64,000 nucleotides of DNA, from the NCBI RefSeq assembly GCF_025370935.1, contig NC_133473.1, positions 10,086,162-10,150,161 on the forward strand. The letters are read 5' to 3'. Source of the DNA: Choristoneura fumiferana (taxonomy: Eukaryota; Arthropoda; Insecta; Lepidoptera; Tortricidae). Below, in pieces: positions 1-11,329 of the stretch (its first letter is position 1; the number at the start of each line of letters is the position of its first letter). A program made the translations under genes and the position numbers. The notes below the pieces were generated by a model. The model worked only from the letters and a program-made list of their open reading frames with translations. It was not told where the DNA came from and did not search any database.

Positions 1-937
1 CTTCCTATCAATATGAACTATCATTAAAATTGTAACATTTTTTGATAAGCGATAAAATTATATAGATTATTCAAAAAATATGAGGATACTTAATTTTGTT
101 TTGAGTTTAAACACGGCACTTTTGGTGAAAGGTCATAATTTAGATTCCCCCATTGTTAAATGGAGTCCGTGAAAGCGGGCATGATCTGATACGCTAAGAA
201 AGAAACCTGATAGCGCACACTGATTTACTGTAGCTACTTGTGTGTCCGCCCTTTGGAAGCGATTCATAAAAAATCACAAAAGAAATAATTTCCAAAGAGC
301 CTTTTATTAACGCTGATGTAGAAAGACGGATTGCATTTCCCGATGAAATCATTATCGCTAATGATGGATTTGTAATAAATATGTTCAGTTTGTAATGGAA
401 ATTTCCTGAATTTAGACCGATAAAATCGTATATATCGCAATTTAGTAGAAACATTGATGAAACGCGAGCCACTATATAAATACCCCGTAATTAACTCGTA
501 TAAAAGTTATTCGTATGATTGTTGTAATATTCGTAGGTATGAGCGATGCGTGTTTCCCTCGATCGATTGATCCTCCGCAGCCACTGCGTGATAGATGCGA
601 ATGAGTTGAGTGAACATTTGTCAATTTGGTCACAACTACGAACTCAATTTTAACGAAAAGCTTTTGAATGTAAAAAATAGTCCTTGTCCCGTCGGCTAAT
701 TCCTAACCCTCATTAAGAACTGTTTTGGCTCGAATACAAATGACTTAATTACCCTAATTGGATTGGGATTAATAAAGCTATAATAAGTAAAATTTGTAAG
801 AAAAGTGGGGATTATTCGTGTTTCATAACAAGAAACCTTTTGTGTCACGATGTCATGAACTAACTCAATTTGTTAGCAGAGATGTGAAGTACATAGGTAT
901 TTGTTTAAATAGGTACGTATATAAAGTTTTATTTTTA
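1..937. other. Gene-free AT-rich tract
   Basis: No coding exon, RNA gene or repeat could be recognised. The short open frames here have no compositional or motif support. Confidence 0.5.
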
Positions 938-1256
938 ACCGATTTCAAGAAAAGGAGGAGGTTATCAATTCGGTTGTTTTTTTTTATGTCTTATGAACCG
1001 ATTTGAAAACATTTTTTTTTCGTTCGTCTAGAAATGATTTCAATTAGGTCCCATAAGCACCAAATCAGGATCTGATGAATGGATCCTAAGGAAATCGAGG
1101 GAACTCTTCAAATATTGTAGGGACACCTATGGTAATTTTGATATATTTACTAGTAACTCGTGCATTTGCTCTTGAAATTAAACCGACTACAAAAAACCAT
1201 GAGTCTGTAGTCGGTGCCTCAGCACGAGCCAGGTTTTTTGTAGTCGGTTCAATTTT
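938..1256 (+). mobile_element. Non-autonomous dispersed repeat (AACCGACTTCAA family) with terminal hairpin
   Basis: The element begins with AACCGATTTCAAG followed by a GGAGGAGGT motif and ends with TGTAGTCGGTTCAAT, so its ends are short inverted repeats. Its last part is a hairpin: ACCGACTACAAAAAACC at 1184-1200 pairs with its exact complement at 1232-1248. The loop contains GTCGGTGCCTCAGCACGAGC, which is also the core of the perfect palindrome at 45263-45397. The AAGGAGGAGGTTCTCAAT motif recurs at 43146. From memory this is a common lepidopteran non-autonomous repeat; no protein is encoded. Confidence 0.6.
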
Positions 1257-2607
1257 TTGTTACAAAATTTTATAAACACACATTCATAGTTTTATTTTTA
1301 CGATTTAATTGAAAAAAAAAAGTTTAAAAATAAGTTAAACGAAATAGAAAAAGTGCTAGAACTGACAATACAATACAATTTCTCTTTATTGTACACCACA
1401 AATAGTAGGTAAGCAATACAGAAAACAGATACACAGAGAGAAGATTACAAGGTGACGAGCAATAGGCGGTCTTATCGATTAAGAGCAACTGTTTGTACTG
1501 TTCAATTCAAATTACTCTAAATCAGTGATTTTCAAACTTTTTACCCCCTGCTTACCTCCACTTACAGTTACTTGTATTAATCATAGGTTAATAATATACA
1601 CATTGAATAATTATACACAATAACGATGCTACTGCGACTCCCGGGAGGTCGCGACCCACAGTTTGAAAAACACTGCTCTAAATGATAAATATCTCAACTG
1701 TAGGTACACCGATTTAAACAATAAAACTTCATTATTTATTTTTCTTTGAAACGATGATTCTGTCCGTGTTATATATCTACATTATTACCTTTCACAGCAT
1801 ATTTAAAAAGTATATAGTAGTAATTATTACGTAGGTATTTCGTCAGGTGCAAAAGAGGTCAACCGCTGGTATGTTTATTACAAAAAGTATTAGGTAGAGA
1901 TTTTTTGATAAGCTGATAAGTGCAAGAGTCGGCAATTATTTTACGCTTGGAGTTAAGAGCCACTTCGTGCACTCGAAGCTAATAAAATTTCTACATTCTT
2001 CTATTTCTATTTCAAATAAAGCTCATAAAACAAAAACTGAATTCTATAAAATACCTTTTATATGAGTAATGTATACGCCTAATCCCTTACAGACCTACCT
2101 TTGCCCTACAACTATTATTATTATTACTGAGATGATCTTTTGTATTCTACACCATATCATTTGTATATCGAGAGAAGCATACTAGATTGAAAATAAAAAG
2201 TGATGATGTTTTTATTATTGACTTTGTTGTTGTAAGTTATTAACTTTTCAGTAATTGGTTTTTATATCTGCAGATGCAGACCAATCAAAACTATTAATTT
2301 TACTTTTAAGTTTCATTTCCGAATAAACGTTACAAATGTTTTAATCTTCGTTTACAAAACAGCGACAAGTCCAGTTATTTTGAATGTTAAAGTCGTTGAG
2401 AGCGTTGACTCAATGAGATTACAATTTAAATATAGGCAGGGGCGAGTTGCCAAATCATTCTCATCGGGGAAATGTCCGGCCGCTCCGCTCCGCTCCGGCT
2501 CTCGTGCTTTCGAGCGATTTGCGCGATTGTTCCGAGCGATCTACACCAAATTACTTCTATATTATTCCCTAACTGCGAATAAAATTGAACAAACCTAAGT
2601 TGCAAAA
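1257..2607. other. Gene-free tract with a short GC-rich patch
   Basis: No gene is visible. A GC-rich patch near 2470-2545 contains CCGCTCCGCTCCGCTCCGG, a composition also seen in the foldback arms near 62.1-62.4 kb, so it may be part of a decayed repeat ending in the hairpin at 2608-2668. Confidence 0.45.
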
Positions 2608-2668
2608 CGAGCGATGCCAAAACGCTTTAATTTGGGATCTACCCAAATGAAACGTTTTGCATTCCTCG
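2608..2668. repeat. Imperfect hairpin, about 28-bp arms
   Basis: CGAGCGATGCCAAAACG at the left pairs imperfectly with CGTTTTGCATTCCTCG at the right, around a TTTGGGATCTACCCAAA centre. Weaker outer complementarity (GAGTTGCCAAAT near 2444 against TGGCAACTTGC near 2670) suggests it is the inner part of a larger decayed foldback repeat. Confidence 0.5.
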
Positions 2669-3043
2669 TGGCAACTTGCGGTGTTGCTTGCACTGATTAG
2701 TAAGTTATAAGGTCATTAAATTGAAATACTGTTCAATTATAAGAAACCTCCTGGAGGTTTGATAAGAAACATCGAAACACGAGAGAGATGAGATCTCAAA
2801 CAAAAGCAATTTCATTTCAGATAATGCAATAAGTCTCAAAACTGAATGCGAAATTTGAGTAATATGAACGTGAGATGAATATTTAGAAGAATACGTAACG
2901 TTGACGGGTTTGCGTCAATATTAAGCTTGCCATTTTGAGAGCTTCATTCTGTTAGTGTCATGGGTAATCAGATAATGCTAGGGCACGGGTGAAGAAGCGG
3001 GATACTCGTACGGGTTCATTAAATATGATATTTGATATACTTA

Positions 3044-3209
3044 GGGTGACACTCTTTCCCGGCCCGGATAACACCGAAATGGAAATACCGGCCCTGTTTT
3101 TTGTGTACACGCCCATAGAAACTGGCAGAAGCTTCTATGGGCGTGTACACGAAAAACAGGGTTGGTATTTCCATCCCGGTATTATCCGGGCCGGGAAAGA
3201 GTGTCACCC
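3044..3209. mobile_element. Foldback MITE with 9-bp target-site duplication
   Basis: The 166-bp element is one near-perfect palindrome. Its left end GGGTGACACTCTTTCCCGG matches the complement of its right end, and the arms continue through the CCCGGATAA and GTGTACACGCCCATAGAA motifs to a loop of about 10 bases near 3125-3135. It is flanked by the identical 9-mer ATATACTTA at 3035-3043 and 3210-3218. A 9-bp duplication with GGG/CCC ends fits Mutator-like elements better than Tc1/mariner (TA) or hAT (8 bp); assignment to a superfamily is inference. The two open frames crossing it on opposite strands are mirror images and not genes. Confidence 0.8.
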
Positions 3210-3218
3210 ATATACTTA

Positions 3219-4168
3219 TATGTATAATTTATTGTATTCATGCCTGTACCAATGTCTGTTAATTTAATTTAGTAGTCTCATTTAAGGAAATATGTAGGGT
3301 ATGTATAAAAATCAGCGTATTCCAGAGGGCTCTCTTTATAATGTATCATATCTATAAAATACATAGCCAAATCTGACGTGTTTTGAATAATTTACTACTT
3401 AGTCATGTTTACCACATATTTATACATTAAATTAATTTACTCCCATTCATTCAATAAGAAACGTTTGTATATGATTTGTTTGATGAAGTGATTACAATAA
3501 TGCATTTTTGTCCGAGTAGGTACATACATAAGGTTACGGCACATTTATAAATATAAAACTAATAATAGTAATAGTCATAGGCTTTTGCTTTGTTTGTTTT
3601 TGGTATGTCTTAATGTGACCAAATAAATATATTTTCTTTCTTTCATTCTTTCTTTCATAGTTAAAAATAGTAATTCAACATTTAGGTTGAGGTTAAATAA
3701 TTATCATAAAAGAGGCACGACACGACGACTTGCATCGTTGGTATTTCTTTAGTACCTACTATTTGTATCGCGTTACACCAGGACATGTTTTCAGTTTAAA
3801 ACTATATTATGAGTCGCGGTTAATGTTTATCCGCACTTAAGGGTAAATATTGAGAAGAAATTGCCGAAGTTTACGACCAAAGTTTCTACGGGTGAAAACA
3901 TAAATTAAGTAACTTTCGTTATTAGACCTGCAGGCCTTAGAGGATTAAATGTTTTATTTTGGAAGATAGTGAAGATGCTTAAAATATAATTATCGTAAAT
4001 AGTATGTGACTACACTTATTTCTCATATGTACATAGAAAAGTAGAGGCTGACGTTATTGTAAAAAAGCTGAGATAGGTATTTTTATTATTATTATTTAAA
4101 TTAATAAAACTGTGTTAGTACCTTTAGACTATGGTGGGCGTGCGTGGCAGGGAAACCTAATAATGTGC
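3219..4168. other. Gene-free AT-rich tract
   Basis: Nothing is recognised apart from low-complexity T-rich runs (TTTCTTTCTTTCATTCTTTC near 3633). Confidence 0.45.
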
Positions 4169-4324
4169 CGGTGAAATTACTGGCACTTGAGGTATCCCAT
4201 CTTAGGCCTCTAGGTTGGCAACGCATCTGTAATCCCCCTGGTGTTGCAGGTGTCTATGGGCGGTGGTGATCTCTTATCATCAGGAGACCCACTTGCTCGT
4301 TTGCCATCCAGTTGAAAAAAAAAA
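4169..4324 (+). mobile_element. Retroelement 3' tail (GGCGGTGGTGATC family), copy 1
   Basis: The sequence GTGAAATTACTGGCACTTGA through GGGCGGTGGTGATCTC to TTTGCCATCCAGTTG plus an A-run is shared, in the same order, with the copy at 21690-21962 and, for its last 70 bases, with 61937-62010. The constant 3' end followed by oligo-A and a variable 5' boundary are what 5'-truncated, reverse-transcribed copies look like. I recognise the tail as widespread in lepidopteran genomes but cannot name the parent element. Confidence 0.7.
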
Positions 4325-4393
4325 GGGGTGGTGACGTCAACACCGCATGACACCAACTTGTTAACATGTTGCACATTCAGGAAACTACCATAT

Positions 4394-4544
4394 GTACAGT
4401 CAAGGAATTTAATTCATGGGCCACCATAGAACCTTTTCAAAGGAAGAGTCATTACGACTTTCCTTGTTAATTAATGCGATGTCACTATGACGTTTACTGT
4501 GAAATGGTTCTATGGTGGCCAATGAATTAAACTCCTTGACCGTA
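4394..4544. mobile_element. MITE with TACAGTCAAGG terminal inverted repeats
   Basis: Left end TACAGTCAAGGAATTTAATT and right end AATTAAACTCCTTGACCGTA are inverted repeats that extend inward through CCACCATAGAACC, about 46 bases per arm with few mismatches. A TA is present at both outer ends, which fits a TA target duplication and a Tc1/mariner-mobilised MITE. A much decayed relative of the right arm (CATAGTGGCTCTGAAATCAA through GACTGTACC) is visible at 38952-38990. Confidence 0.7.
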
Positions 4545-5617
4545 CCTACATGCCTCAATGAATGGAAAGGCGTCATGTACACTTGACTAAATATCGTTTT
4601 TAGATTTAATTTTGACATCCATTCATAATGTATTTTTATGACGTTTATTGTAGTCGATAAAAATACAAAATAAACGGTTCTACTGATAATTATAAATTAT
4701 AAGTGTGGAACGGTCTGCCTGGTTTTGATCTTTTCGGAAGATTTTGTAATTTTTATGTCTCACGAGGGCTTAAGTAATTGACGTGACATTAATTTATTGT
4801 ACCTAATAGAAAAAAAATTCTGAACTTATTCATAATCATAATATTCACTTCCAATCAAGATATATTTCTATGATGGAAAATATTCTGTCCGTTCTAATAA
4901 ATTTTTATCACGTAAAGAATAAAAATTCCCACGCGATGTCGCGTAGGAGGCCACTAGGGCATGCGACATTATTTAGTCGTACATATTTACTGAGACGCAT
5001 CTCTTGGAATACCGTCTAGTTCAGAGTCTACCCTCTCGACATAAGGCGATACATTTTGTAAGCGAGTCGAACGATATATTATTCCTTGTAAGAAGACGGA
5101 TAAGGCACTTTCATAATAATGAAACACAACTCAGGAAGGTGGAACAAGGTGGAACACCCTCAAGTAAGGTAGTCTGCGGCTTTATGGGCTCAAGTTCAAG
5201 TTCGCATTATAAGTAGTGTGGTTTTGTTAACATTTATGATGAACAAGTTTGTGTTCAACAATGATTTCTAGTTTACTAACTTGCTCAAGACGAAAGCAAA
5301 CAGTGAAAAAAAAACAAGTTTTTTTTTCATAATACTGGCTGTTATAATGGATTTTTTTTTACAGATAGATACGGTTATCACAATTTCATGACGCACAACT
5401 ACGAGTAATTTACGTCGCTCTTGTAAAAAAAGGCGTTTATTCATAGGTTTAAATTAAAAAATAAAACGTGTAGGTAATTAACTTCTGGACCAGATACAAC
5501 ACACACACACATACACGTAAACACTTACCCACACAGTCATAATTACAAACCTTGAAAATATGTCGTCAAAACCAGGGATATGAGCGAACAAATTTTCGTC
5601 AACAGTGTTGTTGCTCA
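4545..5617. other. Gene-free tract with AC microsatellite
   Basis: No gene is seen. A short (AC)n run lies near 5499-5515. Confidence 0.45.
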
Positions 5618-5758
5618 GTACCACTACCATGAGTTTACAGTGACCGTACTCGATAGCGATGGCGTAAATTATTTGTAGAGGCGCTGTATAATTCTCTATA
5701 CAAATAATTTACGCCGTCGCTATCGAGTACGGTCACTGTAAACTGATGGTAGTGGTAC
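5618..5758. mobile_element. Hairpin MITE, about 64-bp arms
   Basis: GTACCACTACCAT at the left pairs with ATGGTAGTGGTAC at the right, and the arms continue through GTTTACAGTGACCGTACTCG and CGGCGTAAATTATTTGTA to a loop of about 13 bases near 5683-5695. Only a few mismatches separate the arms, which suggests a fairly recent insertion or gene conversion between them. I could not find a clear target-site duplication in the flanks. Confidence 0.7.
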
Positions 5759-6513
5759 AGATCGCTAAAACATAAAACTTCACGCCAAAAATAGCGAAAT
5801 CAAAACAAAACAAATTGTTAAAACAAAGTTGCTCCAACACCTTATAAATACAGACGAGGGCATTGTCCCCGCCTTTTGACAATCTTTTTTCATCACACTT
5901 GCTCGTAAACAGTGTCGTAACATGCAGGCTACCTTGCTTGCAACCCCCCAAATAAAATCCTCGACCTTAATGTGCTTGTCATGAAACCCGTGGTCGGTAA
6001 ATGAGTCATTGCCCGTACAAATTTTCTTGTCATGAAGCCCAAGGTCGATAAATGAGTTTGTTACTGCATGGTGTGCTTGCAATATTCGACCGTTTTCATT
6101 ATCCGAATATTCGAGTCGTAAATTCGGAAGTATTCGAATTATTCGAATAATATACGAATATTTTTGAAAAGTTGAATAAAACACAAAATACTATAGAATC
6201 GGCTGTGTTATCACGTAGTAAGTCTCAAGGTCATATCAAAATGAAAAAAAAAAACAATAGACTCCTTGCAAAAGTGGTGAATTGATACATATACCTCGTG
6301 TGCTCATAAGTTTTGAGACGTGTATGTAGGGTTGGTTACTATAACACTGCTTTATAACGTAAAAGTATTATTAGATAATGTTTTAAACTTTCGTTCATGA
6401 TTTTTCACTCTTCCACTGCTACCACAAACGGGACCCATCACGCCAACAACGAGCAACAACCACCTCGACGCCCTAACCACACCACAGTGGCTGCGGCCAC
6501 GACCAGACCGAAG
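5759..6513. other. Gene-free tract with a short tandem repeat
   Basis: A motif CTTGTCATGAARCCC followed by GGTCGRTAAATGAGT occurs twice, at about 5977 and 6026. The 134-codon minus-strand open frame over 5780-6184 runs through this repeat and is not considered a gene. Confidence 0.4.
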
Positions 6514-6604
6514 TGTAGGGTATCATGTCTCGAGTGCCGGTACTAGTAATCAAGGGCGAGTAGTTCCAAGGATTCGCGCTGCTAAGCAGACATGATACCC
6601 TACA
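6514..6604. mobile_element. Short element with 17-bp perfect inverted ends
   Basis: TGTAGGGTATCATGTCT at 6514-6530 is the exact complement of AGACATGATACCCTACA at 6588-6604. The 57 bases between show no further symmetry. A small MITE is the simplest reading. Confidence 0.6.
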
Positions 6605-6834
6605 TCAGTCCACCTGCGACCACGGCCACCGCATCGTGCTCGAAACGGCGAGGCAACTATCACTCGTTGACAGCGTAACAAGTCCCGACCGTGGTAGTAG
6701 TTAAAAGTAGCCTTTGCTAAAAATGTCTACGCTTTTGTTTATTACATAGGCTCTTAAGCATCGTTTCCAATCGACTATATAACGCCCGTTTTAGGACTAG
6801 ATTTGAATGTGACTCTCAGCATGCCATTAGTTAG

Positions 6835-9245
6835 ATAGATAGATAGAAAAGTTTATTTCTGCTAAGAGTTACATTTTTAATTTACATTTGTTATGCCAAA
6901 CTACAGAGCAGCTTGTCGGCACTTTAGCTCTTGGTTTATAAAGTTACAAAACACAAGTAACGCTTAACATAGGATAATTAGTATTAAGACTTGCTATGGT
7001 TAGTGTTATGTTATGACTTAAGACTATAAAAAGTTTTTTTTTTGTTTTTATACTATTAGAAAAACCAGACATTTTGAATTACAAGCATGCCATTATACCA
7101 CGACTTATTATTAAAAAAAAATATTTTAATTATCTATAAATAATTTTTTCAATTTCAACTTAAATATATGTTTTTTTGTTTTTTCCATGTCCCTAATGAG
7201 TTCACTCGGTAGTTCATTATAAATTTGAGGAATCAGGTAACTACTAGTTCTGCGACCATAATAGTTGGTGACGCTCGGCATAACATATGGTTTAGTCTTT
7301 TTAGGACGACTTGAGTAGGTACGGGTCCTTTTCAACACAACATCTGATCTCTCAAAGTACTCCGTTGCCAGAATATATTTAATTTTCTTGTCAATAGGCA
7401 TTATTTTGCAAACTTTATATAATGTATCATACTCTCCATGGCAATCATTTTTCTGTTTTACGGTCGCAAGGCATTTTAGGAATCTTGTTTGCAATCGTTT
7501 TATTTCATTTAAGTGGGTAGGAAACGATCTCCCGTAGCTACTCAGGCCGTAACTGAACACAGGCTCCACCAATGCGTGATACACACAAAACAAAACTGAC
7601 CTACTTACACTGTACTTGAGGTTATTAAATTGGGTTAACAATATTCGAAGCTTTGCACATACATTTTTTATGTGAGATTTCCAGTTCATGTCTTGGTCAA
7701 TAGATAAACCCAAGTACTTTATACACGCAACTTTTTCTATTTGTACACATTTACAGTTTTTACTCTGCTGATGCAAGCAATCATACGTATGACCTACTAT
7801 ACAGATTGGGATGTCTTTAGCTTTACTCATTGGCGACCTCATATGCACATACTTAGTTTTAGTTAAATTCAATATAATGCCATTATCGTGCGACCAGCGT
7901 ACGATATTGTCAAAATCATCCTGAATACATTGCTGGATTTGAACTGGGTCGGTTCCCGAAAATACAAGGCACGTGTCGTCCGCATACATATATGTTCTAC
8001 AGTTTTTTACTACATTAGTGACACTATTTACATGCATTATATAACCAACGGGCCCGTATACGGAGCCAGTTGGCACGCCAAGAGATACCCGTTTCTCGGT
8101 GCTGATTACATTGTTTACTTTGACTTTTATTTTCCTGTCTGATAAGTATGCTTCGAGCCATCGATTAACGGGCCCCCTTATTCCGCACTCTGACATGGCT
8201 CTAAGCAATGTGTCATGATCTAGAGTTTCAAAGGCTTTTTTGAAATCTATAAACAAAGCAATTACATGTTGTTTTTTATCGAGTTCCGTATTTATTTTAT
8301 CCGTAAATTCATGGAGTGCCGTGTGAGTGCCTTTACCGCATTGAAAACCATGCTGGGCCGGGTTGATTACATCGGCCTGCGATAGGAATTTGGACACCTG
8401 CGCAATAACTACCTTCTCCACCAGTTTATTAATGCTCGATAGAATGGCTATTGGTCTATAATTGGTGTACTCCAAATGGCTGGATTGTTTATATAGTGGC
8501 CTGATTAAAGATATTTTTAATTTATCTGGATAACACCCTTTTTTAACACATAAGTTGATGAGATGAGCTATTATAGGGCTAATTTCAGCCTTAAAATCCT
8601 TAATATCCTTAACTCTTATTCCATCTATGCCCGGTGATTTTTTTTCATTCATTTGATTTATAACTTTAATTACGTCTAGTGCAGTAACTGTTCTAAAAAG
8701 TATAGACTCATTCAATTCCCGTACATAGGTTCATCTTTTTAAGAATTTAATGTTACATTTATGTTTTATCTTTTCAATTTCTTGAGTAAAAGTATCGGCA
8801 AAATTATTACAAATATTCTGAAGTTCTGTTGTTTTTCCTAAGTATTTTGTTATTGTTTCATCGAGGCCACTCTTCTTCCTTCCTAGCCAATTATTGACAT
8901 TTTCCCATATTTTCCTAAAGTCCCCTTTACAGTCTTCTATTTTTTTCATTCTAAAATTATTTTTAGTACTAATTATCATTTTATTCGTTTTATTCCTCCA
9001 TTTTGTATACTCCAACCTAAGGCAGTTATTGCGCGGGTTACCTTTCCATCTTCTAAATAACTCATCTTTTTTGTCTAACATTTTGACAGGGTTCTATTCA
9101 TCCAGTCCTGTGACCTATCGTTTCTCTTAACTATTGTTATAATACTACTATTATAAATATTACTAAACACCTCACATAGTGCAGAATATAGTTCCTGGAT
9201 AATAGTTCCTGGGCTCGATGAGGGCCACTCCTCAGTACCTACTAA
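6835..9245 (-). mobile_element. 5'-truncated non-LTR retrotransposon (jockey/CR1-like)
   Basis: The element lies on the minus strand and contains the C-terminal part of ORF2. Downstream of the stop codon at 7126 it has a 3' UTR of about 290 bases with an AATAAA signal (minus strand, near 6853) and ends in a short TATC repeat (TAGATAGATAGATAG on + at about 6832-6845). At the 5' side, homologous coding sequence fades near 9240 with no endonuclease domain, so the copy is truncated at about the middle of ORF2. A Tc1/mariner relic abuts it on the right. Confidence 0.8.
7126..9081 (-). pseudogene. Reverse transcriptase of non-LTR retrotransposon, with one in-frame stop
   Basis: The frame encodes an RNA-templated DNA polymerase used for target-primed retrotransposition. 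The 529-codon part from 8715 to 7126 carries fingers and palm motifs in order: SPGIDGI, YTNYRPIAILSS, ALFIDFKKAF with the first catalytic Asp, GVPTGSVYGP where most relatives have GVPQGSVLGP, and YMYADDTCL with the catalytic YADD. A thumb and C-terminal region follow down to a natural stop at 7126. Upstream, 9081-8731 is in the same frame and encodes the basic linker before the RT, separated by a single TGA at 8731-8733. A frameshift near 9095 connects to more linker sequence (RSQDWMN on minus) reaching about 9233. The catalytic residues are intact, but the stop, the frameshift and the missing endonuclease indicate a dead copy. Confidence 0.85.
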
Positions 9246-9254
9246 AAGCCCCGG

Positions 9255-9725
9255 GAAATTATCTTTTTAACCACTTTTGTGTGGACTTCGCTGTGTGATG
9301 GTGCCGAATCTTGCTGGAAAAACCAATCCCTGCCAGCGAATAGGAACGCAGATAGGGGTTTTAGAATCTCCGGGACTACGTTCTGATAATTTCATGCCTA
9401 GACTTTGACTGCCTGTTGACAAAATGGAGTGGAGTATGCAACGTTTGACGGGATGTTCTTTGACAATAAATATTTTGTCGTCCGTGAACAAAATTTTTCT
9501 AGAATCTTTTTTCTTGAGTAGTAATCGATGGAGCCGTGAAAGGTCCAAATAATCTCTGGACCTCGTCCCTCAAGCGGTACTTGGGACGACCGACCGGTTC
9601 TACGTCCACTCCCAACCCACCCGTTCTATGTTTCCAAGCCACCGGTGTCTGGTCTGGTCTGGACACTTTGGTGCTTTGGCGCTGCCAAGAGCGCAGTCAG
9701 CGGTATCGGCAATTTTTAAAAAAAA
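9255..9725 (-). pseudogene. Tc1/mariner-type transposase relic
   Basis: Reading the minus strand, KILFTDDKIFIVKEH (near 9500-9455) matches the first catalytic-Asp block of mariner-like transposases (usually LFTDEKIF), and a second block FQQDSAPSHSEVHTKVV (about 9317-9267, in another frame) matches the second catalytic-Asp block (FQQDSAPSH). The sequence between is degenerate and out of frame. The third Asp/Glu block is missing because the relic ends at the retrotransposon. The right part (9536-9725) holds weak N-terminal-like sequence only. No terminal inverted repeats were found. Confidence 0.65.
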
Positions 9726-9787
9726 AATAGTTTTTCTTTTACAAATATACAATTTTACTCGCAAATGTGATGATAAACATTGTATGT

Positions 9788-9890
9788 CGCACGGGCGGTA
9801 CTAGAATTACGAACATCGAATCATTAAAGCCCTCATCGACTTCGGGCTTCTAATAGACTCCCGTTCGTAATTCCTTATTTATCGCCCTTA
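9788..9890. mobile_element. Small palindromic MITE (GAAGCCCG-loop family), copy 1
   Basis: GGGCGGTACTAGAATTACGAA at the left is roughly complementary to TTCGTAATTCCTTATTTATCGCCC at the right, with a GAAGCCCGAAG-type centre (minus strand). The same organisation is seen at 38159-38266 and, more weakly, at 26470-26546. Confidence 0.5.
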
Positions 9891-11195
9891 AGACACAATG
9901 TACTATTTCAATTGTGTGCCTAAAAGTGTTCCACGAGTTCACGATCGCGTCAGACCCACTAACTAAGCCAATTGTGTGCGGTGTACCTAATTTAAGCGGT
10001 TGTGGTCATATATTTACTTTATATATCTATACGTTCAATTACATTTGTCTGTTAACCTTCTTTAGATACTTACGGATAGGCATTAAAGAAAATAGGTAGT
10101 AGAAGTCCTTCAAGGTGCTTATCCTCAGCATTTCTAATTTTTCATCTGGGTTAAAGAAGATAAACACCTAATTAAACTTTTTGTTAAATTCCAACATTTC
10201 TGTCTTTATAACGTTTATTCATGAAAATTATGATAATTCCCTTTCTTTCTTTTGACCCGCAAAGTTGAAATCATATTGTAATAGGGTTGTCGATTATGAT
10301 TAAAATTCCAAGAAGTTAAACTTAGTAAATTACAATAAACCTAACTACCTAATGTAATTACTAAATGAATAGGTGATATTGTATAAACGAAAACAATCAA
10401 ACACATTCCATTATATTACGCTTCCTCCTTCACAACATAAGTTGACACCAAGAATATCTAGATATTGATATAGTATGGCACATGAAAATCATTGCAAATA
10501 GAAATACTAATGGTGTGAGTAATGTGATATTTCATTCCTTACGCGAACATAGTGGTGACATATCTAACAGTAGTCGCACACGGAGTAAAATGATATTCGT
10601 CGTGACTCGCAGCCCTGTTCTGAAACTCAATCACGAGTATTATGTAAATCAAGTACGAGTACACTGGGTTTCACATAGATTACCACGACGGCCATGCTTA
10701 AGCAACTTAATTTACAAAAGTAAGTTATTGTACTTGAAATTAGTAGGTACATAGATAACTCGAACTAAACATGTTTCTTGTTAGAAGTCGGACGTTACAG
10801 TGGGTACAACATACTTACTATATGTATTAAGAATTATATAGTGAAACTATATATGATGTTTAACTTAGTTACGTTAACTTACGTTTCAATGACAAATGTA
10901 TGACAAGCACCGAGGTAAATACTTACAATCCGTGAGCTCTTAGAAAAACTTTCGGGGGGGAATCAGAAGGATTCATGTTGTTGAAAATGACAATTGACTT
11001 TTTGACTTAGTAGCAATCCATCACGCGGAGAGTGCACTCGTTGTGTTTTCATTGATTTATATATGTAGAGCAGTTAAAACCACCACTTAGTTATTTATTT
11101 AGTTTATTTTTCGAAAATTGATTTCTATGGGGAGTCAACTTAAATAGGGTATTTCTGTAAATAGTCAATACTTAAAGAGAAATTATTTATAATTA
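9891..11195. other. Gene-free AT-rich tract
   Basis: Only short unsupported open frames are present (for example 10482-10754). No repeat or exon is recognised. Confidence 0.4.
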
Positions 11196-11329
11196 TAATG
11201 TATAATTTTTTTAAAAGAAAAGCTGAAAGTTTCAAATATTTTAATGAGGTTCAAGACCGAGTTATAGAAGCAACGAAGATTTCGAAAAGTACATTAAAAA
11301 TATTAAACGAGGCAGACCAAAACAAATAA
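11196..11329 (+). pseudogene. Possible transposase N-terminal helix-turn-helix remnant
   Basis: A short frame reads EVQDRVIEATKISKSTLKIL and ends at a TAA at 11327-11329. This resembles the N-terminal HTH of insect DDE transposases, which often read RVAEATGVSESTV. There is no downstream transposase sequence. The call rests on one short motif and could be chance. Confidence 0.25.

Noticed and set aside
3019..3267. Two frames on opposite strands with mirror-like proteins
   Set aside because: Both are translations of the two arms of the palindromic MITE.
5780..6184. 134-codon frame on the minus strand
   Set aside because: It runs through a short tandem repeat and has no conserved motif; amino-acid composition looks random.
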